This document shows positions 1-9,502 of a DNA stretch of 64,000 nucleotides, piece by piece. Within the stretch, counting starts at the first letter, position 1. Each line of letters starts with the position of its first letter. The notes under the pieces were generated by a model, which did no database searches, was not told the origin of the DNA, and saw nothing but the letters and a program-made list of their open reading frames with translations. The position numbers were made by a program, and so were the translations under genes. Source of the stretch: Pseudomonas izuensis (lineage in GTDB: Bacteria > Pseudomonadota > Gammaproteobacteria > Pseudomonadales > Pseudomonadaceae); contig NZ_WTFT01000003.1 of the NCBI RefSeq assembly GCF_009861505.1, positions 85,384 through 149,383 on the forward strand, written 5' to 3'.

Positions 1-605
1 TGGTCGAAGTACGACATCTTGATACCGGCCAGCAACACCCCCTGGAACTGACCGTTCCTGTCGTTCACCCGCTTGGAAACCGGAATGATCCACTCGCCAT
101 TTTCCCGGCTGCGAATCGCCGGGCCGATGTGCGCCACAGACGACACATTCTGCTGGTGGAACTTGAAGTATTCGCGATCCGCCACGCCGGGACCACGGGG
201 CAGACTCTCGAACGAGGTCACGACCCATTGGCCCTTCTGGTCGAACAGCAGGATGCCGTGTAATTGGTCCAGCGCCTGCACCCGCCGGGCGAAGGTTTTT
301 TGCAGGCGGGGCCTCAGAGGCGCATCGAAACCGTCGACCTGGATCCAGTCCACCAGACTGGTCAACACCAGATCGGCCTTCATGAACGTATCTTCGGCCT
401 GCTGCGCCATCGCCCGCGTCAGGTTCGACGAGGCGACCTGGGCCTGGCTCAGGTCATGACGCCGGGATTGCTCCAGTTGCAGATAAAGCAAAGCGCACAG
501 GCACAGACACACCGTGGCAATAAACAATACCGCTGCCTTGCGCAGCGGTATGCGTTTCAATGCAACGCCGGGGGTGGGGTGCGGGTCGTGAAAGCGTGTG
601 GGCAA
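1..605 (-). CDS. Membrane sensor protein, probable diguanylate cyclase, N-terminal part only
   Basis: The gene runs off the left edge, so only about 200 N-terminal residues are seen. A hydrophobic segment (AAVLFIATVCLCLCALLYL) near residues 30–50 is followed by a periplasmic-looking region with AEDTFMKAD, GILLFDQKGQW and ADREYFKFH, typical of Cache/PDC sensor domains in Pseudomonas GGDEF proteins. The domain would bind a small ligand outside the membrane; the output domain lies outside the window, so cyclase activity is inferred from family habit. I chose a TTG start at 605 because an in-frame TGA lies just upstream and AAGGATGAG is well spaced before it. It could instead be a chemoreceptor or kinase. 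Confidence 0.6.
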   Translation of the reverse strand, partial: MPTRFHDPHPTPGVALKRIPLRKAAVLFIATVCLCLCALLYLQLEQSRRHDLSQAQVASSNLTRAMAQQAEDTFMKADLVLTSLVDWIQVDGFDAPLRPRLQKTFARRVQALDQLHGILLFDQKGQWVVTSFESLPRGPGVADREYFKFHQQNVSSVAHIGPAIRSRENGEWIIPVSKRVNDRNGQFQGVLLAGIKMSYFD

Positions 606-855
606 AAAAGCTCATCCTTCAAGGGCAACGCCTGGGCACCGGCCCAAAAGCCCTTAATTTTTGTGCGCGTAGTCTACGGGGTTATCGGGGATAAATGGGA
701 GCCCCCGATCAAGCGATTCAGATACGTTGTGGTCGCCCCCTGCCTGATCGCGCATCAAGCAGAACACAATGGGCGCTATTGGAGTTTTGGCGGGTGAAAT
801 AGAGCCAGGCATAAACAAAAAAAGCGCCTGTTTGTTTACCGATCAAGGACGGGAG

Positions 856-1644
856 TCAGATGAGCCTGTCAAGCTCATCGAGCGTCACTCGAGGAACCAG
901 ATTTGTAGGGATCCTTGAGTTAGCGGATAAGTTGTAGACCTGAAAATCCTTGTTCATGACGTATTTCGACAAAATCTCAAACGACGGCAGGATTCTCGTA
1001 ATGAAATGCTCATCGAGCACACAGGGAGAGGTGAACTTGCCTGCTACTTCGTAGAAGCGGCCCACCGACGGGTCCAGATCGACTCCCACCAGGAATACCT
1101 TGCTGAACCCCACGTGATAGGCAAGTTGTAATGCCAGATAAGCGACCGTGCGAGCATCAAAGAAACCGCGCTTGAGATTCTTGCTGAAACCCAGGGTTTT
1201 ATTGCGGCCATTGCCGAGTTTACGGCTTCTGATCAGCTCGTCATCGCTACGGAACAGATCTCGCCATGTCAGTTTCGGCGCCCGCCTCAGCAGATACAGC
1301 TCGCCCTGGGGCTTGAGCGTGGTATGCCAGACATGGCTTTCCCATAGTGCAACCCGCTCGCTGAGACGCATGGCTTCCGTAAAAAGATCTGGCTGCTGTT
1401 CGGAAAAACCCTGATCGGTACACACATAAAAAAAAGGGTTGATACCTGTCCCGGTAAATTTCGAGATGGCACCGTTCATGGTAATCATTGGAACATCTGC
1501 GTACTTGTGCAAAGGAAAATCTTTGGCCGATGCCCCTGAAGCAATGATGAACACTGAACCTTTTTGAATGTTGCGGCACTCATCGAGGCCATGCACACGA
1601 GGCTGACCTTTGGTGAATGACGAGTTTTTATGCGCAACGACCAT
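856..1644 (-). CDS. DUF115-like glycan-modifying protein, 262 aa
   Basis: This is a soluble protein without a signal peptide. It carries the N-terminal pattern VFIIASGASAKDFPL followed by ITMNGAI, then FYVCTDQGF and KVFLVGVDLDPS. This Rossmann-like pattern occurs in DUF115/Maf and sialyltransferase-like proteins that act on surface glycans or lipopolysaccharide. Substrate and reaction cannot be read from the sequence. It lies alone between the divergent L,D-transpeptidase pair and the sensor gene, on the same strand as the sensor. The ATG at 1644 has AGGGAA about eight bases upstream. The family call is moderately sure; the function is unknown. Confidence 0.55.
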   Translation of the reverse strand: MVVAHKNSSFTKGQPRVHGLDECRNIQKGSVFIIASGASAKDFPLHKYADVPMITMNGAISKFTGTGINPFFYVCTDQGFSEQQPDLFTEAMRLSERVALWESHVWHTTLKPQGELYLLRRAPKLTWRDLFRSDDELIRSRKLGNGRNKTLGFSKNLKRGFFDARTVAYLALQLAYHVGFSKVFLVGVDLDPSVGRFYEVAGKFTSPCVLDEHFITRILPSFEILSKYVMNKDFQVYNLSANSRIPTNLVPRVTLDELDRLI

Positions 1645-1738
1645 CTTTGAATTCCCTATCCATGCCGAACGATCATCTGTGACTCGTTTTCATTGCGATA
1701 GTTTTCATCGGAAAGCATCCGGACTTTTTTTCCGACGA

Positions 1739-3490
1739 CTATTGCTCGCCTTTCCCTGTCACCACCAGTGGGTTTTCTGCCTGCGGTATTTCCAGGGCCG
1801 GCAGTTTCGAAGGCAAGTTCAACTGCTGCAGCACCGGAGTGTCGTAACCATAAACGTCCGGTTTGAACGTTACCCGCCCTTCTTTACTCAGGTCGACCGT
1901 CCAGTAAGCCAACAGCACCGGTACCCTGACCGGGAGCTTGATGTTTTCAGTCTTGCCATTGGCCAACTGTTTTTGAATGCCCTCGCTGTTCCAGCGTGCC
2001 GGGTCGTTGAATAACAGTTCGACCAATTGCAGCGGGTTTTCCACCCGAATGCAGCCGGAACTGGTGGCACGTACGGACTTGGCGAACAACTCGCGATGGG
2101 GCGTATCGTGCAGATAAATCGCATAGTCGTTGGGGAAGCGAATGGCCACCTGCCCCAATGAATTATCAGGACCGGCATCCTGGCGCAGTGTCAGACCGCG
2201 GGCGTTGGACCAATCGACAGTCGCCGGATCGAGCACGTTGCCATCGCGATCCAGGACTCTGATCCGGTTGGCCGCCAGGTAATCCGGGTTCTGTTGAATC
2301 TTGGGCAGCATATCCTTGACCAGAATCGTCGGCGGTACGGTCCAGGTGGGGTTGAAGGTGACGTAGGTGATCTCGGACTGAAACACCGGCGTACTGCGAA
2401 TCGGCTTGCCGACCTGTACCCGGGAACGCCAGATCGGTTGACCGTCGCGGTACAGCGCCACTTTGTAGCCTGCAATGTCGACGACGACAAAAGTGCCCCG
2501 AAGCTTGTACAGCAACCACCGCGCCCGCTCCATGTTCACCCGGACCTGATCGATCCGGGCCTCGACCGGCACATTCAGCGCCGCCAGGGTCGTCGCCCCT
2601 GCCACCCCATCCGCGCCCAGGTACTGTTCGACTTGATATTTCTTCACCGCCGCGATGACTTTATCGTCGTAATCGCTGCGTTTGCTCTTATGTGGCTCCA
2701 GATACCCCCCGGCCACCAGTCGGGCCCGTAACTGGGCGACTGCTACACCGTCCATCCCCGGCTTGAGCGACTGCCCCTCGGCGACTTTCGGCCAACCGCC
2801 CGCATCCCGAACCTGACGCAACTGCGCCAGCGCCTCGCGCATGCTGCGATAAACCGCTTCTTGCGGCGGAGCTTGCGCAAACGCGCCTGCCACATCGTGA
2901 TCATCGAGGGCGACGAAGAAACTGTTCACATCTTCACGGGGATCAACCCCCACCGGGTCGAAATTCCAGTGAAAATCCAGCCGGGACGGATCGACTTTAC
3001 CGCGCCGCAATTGCAGCAGCGCGGTGATATAGGTGCGGGTCAACCCGATATCAAAAGCCGCCGATTGCGCCGGCGTTGGCGCGCTGGCTTGCATTGCCAG
3101 TTGCGCCTGGAGCAGCTCAGTGCCCCGGTAATCCGCAGGGTTCAAGCCATCGATTGCGGTCTCGTTCAGGCTTTTGAACAATTGGGTGACATCGCGCCCA
3201 TTCGTCCAGGCGGCACGATAGTTGCGATGGGAATAGAAATCCAGGACGACGCGGTTGATGTCCGTCCGCTGGTGCTTGCGAGAAGTGAGCAGTGGCGGGA
3301 ACGCCGATTGCAGAGGTTCCAGCACCGCCTGGATCGCCTGGCCGACCACATCGTCAGGCGCCGCGGACACTGTGCTAACTGGAGGAGATACCTGCACGAT
3401 CGGCGAAGTTTCACCAAAAGCAGTGCCGCTGATCAGAAAGACCATAAAAAATACGCGGCTTATGACGAATAACCTTGTTAATTGCACCAT
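1739..3490 (-). CDS. Periplasmic L,D-transpeptidase, YcbB/LdtD type, 583 aa
   Basis: This enzyme would make 3-3 cross-links in peptidoglycan in the periplasm. A signal peptide covers residues 1–26 (cut after GTAFG). A scaffold domain follows, then a peptidoglycan-binding motif at about 240–305 (LKPGMDGVAVAQLRARL) and a YkuD catalytic domain at about 330–500. His461 (YLHDTPHRELF) and the nucleophile Cys480 (SSGCIRVENP) are both present. Length and domain order match the LdtD family. AAGGATTATCC precedes the ATG. It diverges from a second, smaller transpeptidase across 83 bases, so a shared promoter region is likely. Confidence 0.9.
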   Translation of the reverse strand: MVQLTRLFVISRVFFMVFLISGTAFGETSPIVQVSPPVSTVSAAPDDVVGQAIQAVLEPLQSAFPPLLTSRKHQRTDINRVVLDFYSHRNYRAAWTNGRDVTQLFKSLNETAIDGLNPADYRGTELLQAQLAMQASAPTPAQSAAFDIGLTRTYITALLQLRRGKVDPSRLDFHWNFDPVGVDPREDVNSFFVALDDHDVAGAFAQAPPQEAVYRSMREALAQLRQVRDAGGWPKVAEGQSLKPGMDGVAVAQLRARLVAGGYLEPHKSKRSDYDDKVIAAVKKYQVEQYLGADGVAGATTLAALNVPVEARIDQVRVNMERARWLLYKLRGTFVVVDIAGYKVALYRDGQPIWRSRVQVGKPIRSTPVFQSEITYVTFNPTWTVPPTILVKDMLPKIQQNPDYLAANRIRVLDRDGNVLDPATVDWSNARGLTLRQDAGPDNSLGQVAIRFPNDYAIYLHDTPHRELFAKSVRATSSGCIRVENPLQLVELLFNDPARWNSEGIQKQLANGKTENIKLPVRVPVLLAYWTVDLSKEGRVTFKPDVYGYDTPVLQQLNLPSKLPALEIPQAENPLVVTGKGEQ

Positions 3491-3573
3491 GGATAATCCT
3501 TAATCTCCCGCAAATCAAAAAGCTAGCGTTCCACTCGCTGCTAGACTCGACATATTCCTGATGAGATTTACTT

Positions 3574-4278
3574 ATGGCGCTACATCGCTTTGGCTTTCTA
3601 CTCACAGCGCTGCTGTTGACGTCGGCCTTCATACCCACAGCCTACGCCGATTCGCTTGAAGTCGCGCTGGCCAAAGCTGCCCCCAATGCCAATGCCAAGG
3701 TCATCGCCCTGGCGGTACGCGCCACCCAATGCACCCGCGCCCTGGGCGCGGCCCCGGCACAAAGACTAGCAGTGATCGACTACTCCCTGCCTTCGACCGA
3801 GCAACGGTTATGGGTGTTCGACCTGAAAAAGCGCAAATTGCTGTTCCACGAACTCGTCGCCCATGGCCGCAACAGCGGCGAGAACATGGCCACCCAATTC
3901 TCTAACCAGAACGAAAGCTACGCCACCAGCCTCGGCCTGTTCCGCACCCAGGAAAGCTATCGCGGCCAAAATGGCTATTCCTTGCGCATGGAAGGCCTGG
4001 AGCCAGGCTTCAACGATAACGCCTTTGACCGGGCAATCGTCATCCACGGCGCACCGTACGTCAGTCCGGTACTGGCACGTGCCAACGGCCGAATCGGCAG
4101 AAGCCTCGGCTGCCCTGCAGTAAGGCCGGCGATTGCGCATCGGCTGATCGACTCGATGAAGGACGGGCAGTTGCTGTTTTCCTACTATCCCGATCAACGC
4201 TGGCTGAAGTCTTCTTCATACATTAATTGTGGGAGCGGCACGGTAGCGTCATCCGAAAAGACTACGACGCGTCAGTAA
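3574..4278 (+). CDS. Murein L,D-transpeptidase catalytic-domain protein, 234 aa
   Basis: This small exported protein has a signal peptide ending near residue 25 (TAYA|DS). Its single catalytic domain is of the type found in proteins annotated as murein L,D-transpeptidase catalytic domain family. His158 (AIVIHGAPYVS) and Cys180 (GRSLGCPAVRP) form the expected His/Cys pair. It should act on peptidoglycan stem peptides in the periplasm. It has no peptidoglycan-binding module, unlike its divergent neighbour, so the two may share targets while differing in placement. A CopR-box-like site lies just downstream but belongs to copA. Confidence 0.82.
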   Translation: MALHRFGFLLTALLLTSAFIPTAYADSLEVALAKAAPNANAKVIALAVRATQCTRALGAAPAQRLAVIDYSLPSTEQRLWVFDLKKRKLLFHELVAHGRNSGENMATQFSNQNESYATSLGLFRTQESYRGQNGYSLRMEGLEPGFNDNAFDRAIVIHGAPYVSPVLARANGRIGRSLGCPAVRPAIAHRLIDSMKDGQLLFSYYPDQRWLKSSSYINCGSGTVASSEKTTTRQ

Positions 4279-4290
4279 CCAACGCCCCGC

Positions 4291-4306
4291 CTGTCAAAAC
4301 TGTAAT
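4291..4306 (+). promoter_or_regulatory. CopR-box-like site upstream of copA
   Basis: The sequence CTGTCA-N5-GTAAT lies 76 bases before the copA start. It differs at one base from CTGACA-N5-GTAAT, the copper-responsive CopR motif I recall for Pseudomonas. An exact match occurs upstream of copR in this same window, which supports the reading. Confidence 0.6.
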
Positions 4307-4381
4307 CCCCGCCTCAGCCTGCTGAAAGGCACCGCCCGTTAGCCTCGTCGACACGTTCACCAGGCTGACGGGAAAAACGGC

Positions 4382-6079
4382 ATGCGCTCCAACACTTCAA
4401 GACGCACCTTCGTCAAAGGGCTGACCGCCGGCGGACTGCTTGGCGGCCTCGGGTTATGGCGCACGCCGGTCTGGGCGATTACCAGCCCCGGCGAACCACA
4501 AGTGCTGGCCGGCAGCGATTTCGAGCTGTTCATCGGCGAAACCCCGGTCAACATCACCGGCAACCCACGCACCGCAATGACCATCAACGGCAGCCTGCCC
4601 GGACCTCTCCTGCGCTGGCGTGAAGGCGATACGGTGACAGTGCGGGTGAAGAACCGACTCAGGGACAGCACCTCCATTCACTGGCACGGCATCCTGCTGC
4701 CCGCCAACATGGACGGCGTACCGGGGCTGAGTTTCAAAGGCATCGAACCCAACGGCCTGTATGTCTATCAATTCAAGATCCGGCAAAACGGCACCTACTG
4801 GTACCACAGTCATTCCGGCTTGCAGGAACAGTCCGGCGTCTACGGACCACTGGTGATCGATGCCAGGGAACCGGAACCTTTCCAGTACGACCGTGACTAC
4901 GTGGTGATGTTGACCGACTGGACCGACGAAGATCCGGTCAGCCTGATGAAGACCCTTAAGAAACAATCCGATTACTACAACTACAACAAACGCACCGTGG
5001 GCGACTTCATCCACGACGTCAGCGAGAACGGCTGGGGCGCGACGATCGCCGATCGCAAGATGTGGGCCGGGATGAAGATGAACCCCACCGATCTGGCCGA
5101 CGTCAGTGGCGCCACGTACACCTACTTGATCAACGGCCAGGCGCCGGACGCCAACTGGACGGGCCTGTTCCGCCCCGGTGAGAAGCTGAGGCTGCGCTTC
5201 ATCAACGGCTCCGCGATGACCTACTTCGACGTGCGCATTCCCGGCTTGAAAATGACCGTGGTCGCAGCCGACGGTCTCTACGTCAAACCGGTGAGTGTCG
5301 ACGAGTTTCGCATCGCGGTGGCGGAGACCTTCGATGTGATCGTCGAGCCGACCCTCGACGCCTACACCCTGTTCGCCCAATCGATGGATCGCACGGGTTA
5401 TGCCCGTGGCACGTTGGCGGTGAAGGCCGGTTTGTCGGCGGCTGTACCAACCCTGGATCCGCGTCCCCTGGTCACCATGGATGACATGGGCATGGGCGGG
5501 ATGAACCATGGCAGCATGGCCGGCATGGACCACAGCGCCATGGCCATGCCCGGCATGCAAGCCCATCCCGCGTCGGAAAACGACAACCCATTGGTCGACA
5601 TGCAGGCCATGTCCACTTCACCCAAACTCGACGACCCAGGCCTCGGCCTGAGAAACAATGGTCGCCGGGTCCTGACCTATGCCGACCTGCACAGCACCTT
5701 CGACGATCCGGATGGCCGCGAGCCCGGCCGCACCCTCGAGTTGCACCTCACCGGGCACATGGAGAAGTTCGCCTGGTCGTTCAACGGCGTGAAATTTTCC
5801 GACGCCGAGCCGCTGCTTCTCAAATATGGCGAGCGCGTCCGGGTGGTGCTGGTCAACGACACAATGATGACGCACCCCATCCACCTACACGGCATGTGGA
5901 GCGACCTCGAGGACGAGAACGGCGATTTCAGGGTGCGCAAACACACCATCGACATGCCACCAGGCTCCCGACGCAGCTATCGGGTCACCGCCGATGCGCT
6001 CGGTCGCTGGGCTTATCACTGCCATCTCCTGTACCACATGGAAATGGGCATGTTCCGTGAAGTTCGCGTGGAAGAATGA
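4382..6079 (+). CDS. copA: Copper resistance multicopper oxidase CopA
   Basis: This is a periplasmic multicopper oxidase of 565 aa that sequesters and oxidises Cu(I). A Tat signal is present (RRTFVKG at residues 7–13). Copper ligands appear as HWHG (100–103) and HSHSG (142–146), with HPIHLHGMW and [12 protein letters not shown] at the C-terminus. The centre is rich in Met and His ([16 protein letters not shown]), typical of PcoA/CopA copper-binding repeats. copB follows after 10 bases, so the two form an operon. A CopR-like box lies upstream; the matching regulators are at 50.6–52.7 kb. Confidence 0.96.
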   Translation: MRSNTSRRTFVKGLTAGGLLGGLGLWRTPVWAITSPGEPQVLAGSDFELFIGETPVNITGNPRTAMTINGSLPGPLLRWREGDTVTVRVKNRLRDSTSIHWHGILLPANMDGVPGLSFKGIEPNGLYVYQFKIRQNGTYWYHSHSGLQEQSGVYGPLVIDAREPEPFQYDRDYVVMLTDWTDEDPVSLMKTLKKQSDYYNYNKRTVGDFIHDVSENGWGATIADRKMWAGMKMNPTDLADVSGATYTYLINGQAPDANWTGLFRPGEKLRLRFINGSAMTYFDVRIPGLKMTVVAADGLYVKPVSVDEFRIAVAETFDVIVEPTLDAYTLFAQSMDRTGYARGTLAVKAGLSAAVPTLDPRPLVTMDDMGMGGMNHGSMAGMDHSAMAMPGMQAHPASENDNPLVDMQAMSTSPKLDDPGLGLRNNGRRVLTYADLHSTFDDPDGREPGRTLELHLTGHMEKFAWSFNGVKFSDAEPLLLKYGERVRVVLVNDTMMTHPIHLHGMWSDLEDENGDFRVRKHTIDMPPGSRRSYRVTADALGRWAYHCHLLYHMEMGMFREVRVEE

Positions 6080-6089
6080 GGCGCTACCC

Positions 6090-6992
6090 ATGATCAGGCT
6101 CCCCCCTATAGCCTTGGCCCCCATCGCTTTGGCCCTCGTCACCCTCGGGCCGACGCTTTCGTCGGCGATTGCAGCGACCCATGATATGCAGGGCATGGAC
6201 CACGGCCAGATGACCGGAATGGACCATAGCCAGATGCAGCCCATGGATCACGGCCAGATGCAGCCCGCTGCACCGACTGAAAGCCGCACGCCCATCCCGC
6301 CGTTGACTGATGCCGATCGCGCCGCCGTCTACGCAAGCCCCAAGGGCCACACCGTGCATGACAGCGCACTCAACTCACTCTTGCTCGCCGAAAAACTTGA
6401 GTGGCAGGACGCCAACGACGGCAGCACCCTGGCCTGGGATTTGTCGGGCTGGATCGGCGGCGACGTCGATCGCCTGTGGCTGCGATCCGGGGGCGAACGC
6501 ACCAACGGCAAGACCGAAGATGCCGAAATCCAGGCACTCTGGGGCCACGCCATTTCGCCGTGGTGGGACCTCGTGAGCGGCGTGCGCCAGGACTTCAAAC
6601 CCGGCCCCCCGCAAACCTGGGCCGCCTTCGGCGTACAAGGCATGGCGCTGTACAACTTTGAAGCCCAAGCCACAGCCTTCCTTGGCGAAGGCGGCCAGAC
6701 CGCTGCGCGTCTGGAGGGCGACTACGACATCCTCCTGACGAATCGACTCATTCTGCAGCCGACCGCCGAACTCAACTTTCACGGCAAAACCGACCCGCAA
6801 CGCGGTATCGGTTCCGGGCTGTCCAACAGTGAGGCCGGCCTGCGCCTGCGCTATGAAATCCGCCGGGAATTCGCACCTTACATCGGCGTGACCTGGAACC
6901 GCACTTACGGCAAAACCGCCGATTTTGCCTCCGACGAAGGCGAGGAGCACAGCGAGGCACGCCTGGTTCTCGGTGTATGGATGTGGTTCTGA
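6090..6992 (+). CDS. copB: Copper resistance outer-membrane protein CopB
   Basis: This is an outer-membrane barrel protein of about 300 aa that pairs with CopA. A signal peptide is followed by repeats of MDHGQM / MDHSQM (residues about 30–55), a His/Met copper-binding stretch. The C-terminal part alternates polar and hydrophobic residues ([29 protein letters not shown]) and ends in Phe (WMWF), as barrels do. I set the start at 6090, directly after copA. An in-frame upstream Met at 5994 would overlap copA heavily and put unrelated residues before the signal peptide. Confidence 0.94.
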   Translation: MIRLPPIALAPIALALVTLGPTLSSAIAATHDMQGMDHGQMTGMDHSQMQPMDHGQMQPAAPTESRTPIPPLTDADRAAVYASPKGHTVHDSALNSLLLAEKLEWQDANDGSTLAWDLSGWIGGDVDRLWLRSGGERTNGKTEDAEIQALWGHAISPWWDLVSGVRQDFKPGPPQTWAAFGVQGMALYNFEAQATAFLGEGGQTAARLEGDYDILLTNRLILQPTAELNFHGKTDPQRGIGSGLSNSEAGLRLRYEIRREFAPYIGVTWNRTYGKTADFASDEGEEHSEARLVLGVWMWF

Positions 6993-7144
6993 ATCCATTG
7001 ATTGTCAGATGAAGGGGGGGGATTTTGGACACGGCGTCCGCAGACAGAAATCTGCGAACGCCAGGGATCGTTCATTTTTTAACGCCAGAAAGTTTCACTA
7101 CACTCCCCCGTTCAAAACCACTCCATCACAAAAGCCCGACAACA

Positions 7145-7936
7145 ATGAAAAACATCAACACCCCCCTGATGCTCGGTGGCCTGCTCGCGCTTTCACTTGG
7201 CGCCCAGGCTCAGGAAGGCCCTTCACACCTGGACAGCGTCATTCAACAAGGCCAACTGCGCGTCTGCACCACGGGCGACTACAAACCCTATACCTACAAA
7301 GCCGAGGACGGCGAATACTCGGGCATCGACATCGCCATGGCCCGCTCCCTGGCCGATAGCCTCGGCGCCAAGGTCGAGTGGGTGCCCACCACCTGGAAAA
7401 CCCTGATGCCCGACATGCTCGCCGGCAAATGCGACATCGGCATGGGCGGCATCTCCGTCACCCTGGAACGGCAGAAAAAAGCCTTCTTCAGCACCACCCT
7501 CGATGTCGACGGCAAAATCCCGCTGGTGCGCTGCGAAGAACAGACGCAGTACCAAACCATCGACCAGATCAACCAACCCACGGTTCGCCTGGTTGAACCG
7601 GCCGGCGGCACCAACGAAGCCTTTGTCCATGCGTTCCTGCCCAAGGCGCAATTGCAGCTGCACGACAACGTCACCATCTTTCAGCAACTGCTGGACAAGA
7701 AGGCTGACGTGATGATCACCGATGCTTCGGAAGCGCTGTACCAGCAGAAACTCAAACCGGGGTTGTGTGCGGTCAATCCGACGCAGTACATGCAGTATGG
7801 GGAGAAGGCTTACCTGCTGCCGCGTGATGATATGACGTGGAAGTTGTATGTGGATCAGTGGCTGCATTTGGCCAAGGTGACGGGGAATTACCAGAAGGTA
7901 TTGGGGCAGTGGATAGCGACACCCGAAGCTAAATGA
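7145..7936 (+). CDS. pheC: Periplasmic cyclohexadienyl (arogenate/prephenate) dehydratase
   Basis: This 263-aa protein is built like a solute-binding protein (SBP family 3), with a signal peptide ending at GAQA. It resembles P. aeruginosa PheC at many points: LRVCTTGDYKPYTY, GGTNEAFVHAF, DNVTIFQQLLDKKADVMITDA and EKAYLLPRDD. PheC converts prephenate or L-arogenate to phenylpyruvate or phenylalanine in the periplasm. An amino-acid-binding protein is the alternative, but the NVTIFQQ…KAD…MTDA pattern favours PheC. A strong intrinsic terminator follows. The ATG at 7145 is chosen because it opens the signal peptide. Confidence 0.85.
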   Translation: MKNINTPLMLGGLLALSLGAQAQEGPSHLDSVIQQGQLRVCTTGDYKPYTYKAEDGEYSGIDIAMARSLADSLGAKVEWVPTTWKTLMPDMLAGKCDIGMGGISVTLERQKKAFFSTTLDVDGKIPLVRCEEQTQYQTIDQINQPTVRLVEPAGGTNEAFVHAFLPKAQLQLHDNVTIFQQLLDKKADVMITDASEALYQQKLKPGLCAVNPTQYMQYGEKAYLLPRDDMTWKLYVDQWLHLAKVTGNYQKVLGQWIATPEAK

Positions 7937-7957
7937 CAGAACATTACCTCGAACAGC

Positions 7958-7992
7958 AAAAAGGGCGCCCCCTCTTCAGGAGCGCCCTTTTT
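7958..7992 (+). terminator. Intrinsic terminator after pheC
   Basis: GGGCGC pairs with GCGCCC and is flanked by an A-run and a five-T run, so it could also stop the convergent lipoprotein gene. Confidence 0.85.
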
Positions 7993-8022
7993 CATTGCGG
8001 ATGTCGGGTAATTTGTTACTGA

Positions 8023-8241
8023 TCAGTCATCGTGCAACAGGCCCGAGCTGTACTCACCGAAGCTGTTGCCGAGCGCACTGCCGTGGAAATTCATCTTGTT
8101 GGGGCTATTGGTGGGCCCCGGACCGAAGCCGGCTGACGGCACGCTTTCTTCGGAATAGCGGTTTGTCGTGCTCACTCCCGAACAGGCGCTCAACAGCACA
8201 GCACTGGTGACGAGTGCGACTTTGATGACGTTTGAGATCAT
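8023..8241 (-). CDS. Small lipoprotein, 72 aa
   Basis: This short exported protein starts MISNVIKVALVTSAVLLSAC. The lipobox LLSAC places the lipidated Cys at residue 20. The mature part is only about 52 residues, rich in Gly, Ser and Asn (GFGPGPTNSPN), and ends LLHDD. Asp does not follow the Cys (it is Ser), so sorting to the outer membrane is expected. No family is recognised. An AGGACA stretch precedes the ATG at 8241. It faces pheC and shares its terminator region. Confidence 0.72.
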   Translation of the reverse strand: MISNVIKVALVTSAVLLSACSGVSTTNRYSEESVPSAGFGPGPTNSPNKMNFHGSALGNSFGEYSSGLLHDD

Positions 8242-8599
8242 TTTTTGTGTCCTGTTGGGTGGGGGTGCGATGGGTTGACCTTGTGCTTTTATCCTAGGCC
8301 TTTCGCCCGGCGGGAATGATGAAACTTTGCGGGGTGACAGCGTTGGTTCAGGGGCGTTGGGTTCTTGAAAAATCAGCCACTCAGCCAAAAACAGCTGCGT
8401 CCTACACCACGATAGGAATCGTCCGTACATTCCGCCATTGCTACGCCTTTGCCACGAGACCTATAGTCCGACCCACGCCCTCCCGGTAGTCGGGTTTGGA
8501 GACTCGAAAATTAGCCCCGAGTGCCGTCCACACGGTTTGCCCGGATCCCATTCATCCAATAAGCTGGTCAGCATGAATACACATACATTGGAGGCCCCA
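8242..8599. other. Intergenic region between lipoprotein gene and YafO module
   Basis: About 358 bases lie between divergent genes and probably hold both promoters. I see no convincing coding potential, repeat or RNA gene here. Confidence 0.5.
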
Positions 8600-8746
8600 A
8601 TGGCCACCACTAAAAAAACCGTGAAGCCCCGCAAAAAGGTCATCCACAAAGAACTGACATTCCTGGATGTTCGGGAAGCAGCGCGTGACGGGCAGAAGAT
8701 ATTCGATACCTTTGTGATCTCTGGCAAGCTTCCTATATCGAAGTAG
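8600..8746 (+). CDS. Small basic protein, candidate antitoxin partner of YafO-type toxin, 48 aa
   Basis: A 48-residue protein begins MATTKKTVKPRKKVIHKEL, with a very basic N-terminus, and then reads VREAARDGQKIFDTFVISGKL. GGAGG lies five bases before the ATG at 8600, which is why I reject the upstream Met at 8573. It ends six bases before the YafO-like gene, so the two are surely co-transcribed. YafN, the usual YafO antitoxin, is a roughly 100-aa Phd/YefM-type protein; this one is half that size with no visible Phd fold. The antitoxin role is inferred from position only. Confidence 0.6.
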   Translation: MATTKKTVKPRKKVIHKELTFLDVREAARDGQKIFDTFVISGKLPISK

Positions 8747-8752
8747 GTCTGG

Positions 8753-9172
8753 ATGCCAGCGGTCAAAATCGCAGAAGTTTTTCGACAAATAAAACATTGG
8801 GAAACGATTGCCGCACAGTTCTACAACTATAAATTGTTCGGCGATCTGCCTGCCATATTTGGCAGAGATGAAAAACTCGACCTGAGTGATATGCACCATA
8901 TCCATCTCGCCAGTACAGAACAGATGCAAACTCGCTGGGCAAAAATAAGCCGTCAGTATTATCGCACCACCCTTATAGACGATCCCGAAAATGACTTTTG
9001 GCTCGTTTATGCCTATGACGACTTCAGAGATGAGTACTTGCTGCTCACGGTTACCGGCCCGGATGCTCACAATCGTATCGAGTGGGGTTCGTTCCTACGT
9101 ACGATACGTAGCGAGATTGTAGAGCCCTGGATTGTTGGACAGGTTCACTGCCTTGACCTGGATGACCTTTGA
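8753..9172 (+). CDS. yafO: YafO-family type II toxin, 139 aa
   Basis: The protein matches the YafO family, ribosome-dependent mRNA interferases. It has FYNYKLFGDLPAIFGRDEKL and then MHHIHLAS, equivalent to the PDIFGRD…HIHLA signature I recall for E. coli YafO. The rest (DFWLVYAYDD, YLLLTVTGPDAH) also follows family spacing. It would cleave mRNA on translating ribosomes when freed from its antitoxin. It lies six bases after a 48-aa basic protein. A clear terminator closes the unit. The family call is fairly sure; activity is not shown. Confidence 0.75.
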   Translation: MPAVKIAEVFRQIKHWETIAAQFYNYKLFGDLPAIFGRDEKLDLSDMHHIHLASTEQMQTRWAKISRQYYRTTLIDDPENDFWLVYAYDDFRDEYLLLTVTGPDAHNRIEWGSFLRTIRSEIVEPWIVGQVHCLDLDDL

Positions 9173-9180
9173 AGCCTTAC

Positions 9181-9206
9181 AAAACCGGCACTTGGCCGGT
9201 TTTTTC
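9181..9206 (+). terminator. Intrinsic terminator after the YafO module
   Basis: AAAACCGGC pairs with GCCGGTTTT across a short loop and is followed by more T residues. Confidence 0.85.
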
Positions 9207-9502
9207 TGTCCGCCAGAAATTGCATAACTGAATAACCGAAAATACCGTTGTGGCATTAGTCTCGACTGCGGCAGGCAGGCTCCATGGGATATACCCGGCG
9301 CAAGACCGGCGTCGCCACGGCCACCATGTCTTATTGACCGCCCCCGCCTCCGTCCACCCGTGAAGCTGTCGGATCGCTCTACAGTGAACTACTGTCAGTC
9401 ATGGGCGTGGCGCCTACAGGGACGCCCGCCCCGGCATTTTCCAGATGTCCGTTGAGTTGCAAGGTTTTCCAACCGACTGATCACGTTCAGGGAACCAGGC
9501 AG
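9207..9502. other. Upstream region of the histidine kinase gene
   Basis: About 300 bases with no gene that I can support. It must contain the kinase promoter; no clear operator was seen. Confidence 0.4.

Noticed and set aside
500..615. Possible frameshift in the left-edge sensor gene
   Set aside because: Re-reading the bases shows one continuous frame from the TTG at 605 to the window edge.
4454..5566. Long minus-strand frame (370 codons) rich in His and Gly
   Set aside because: It is antisense to copA, which carries all multicopper-oxidase motifs; its composition mirrors GC-rich codon use.
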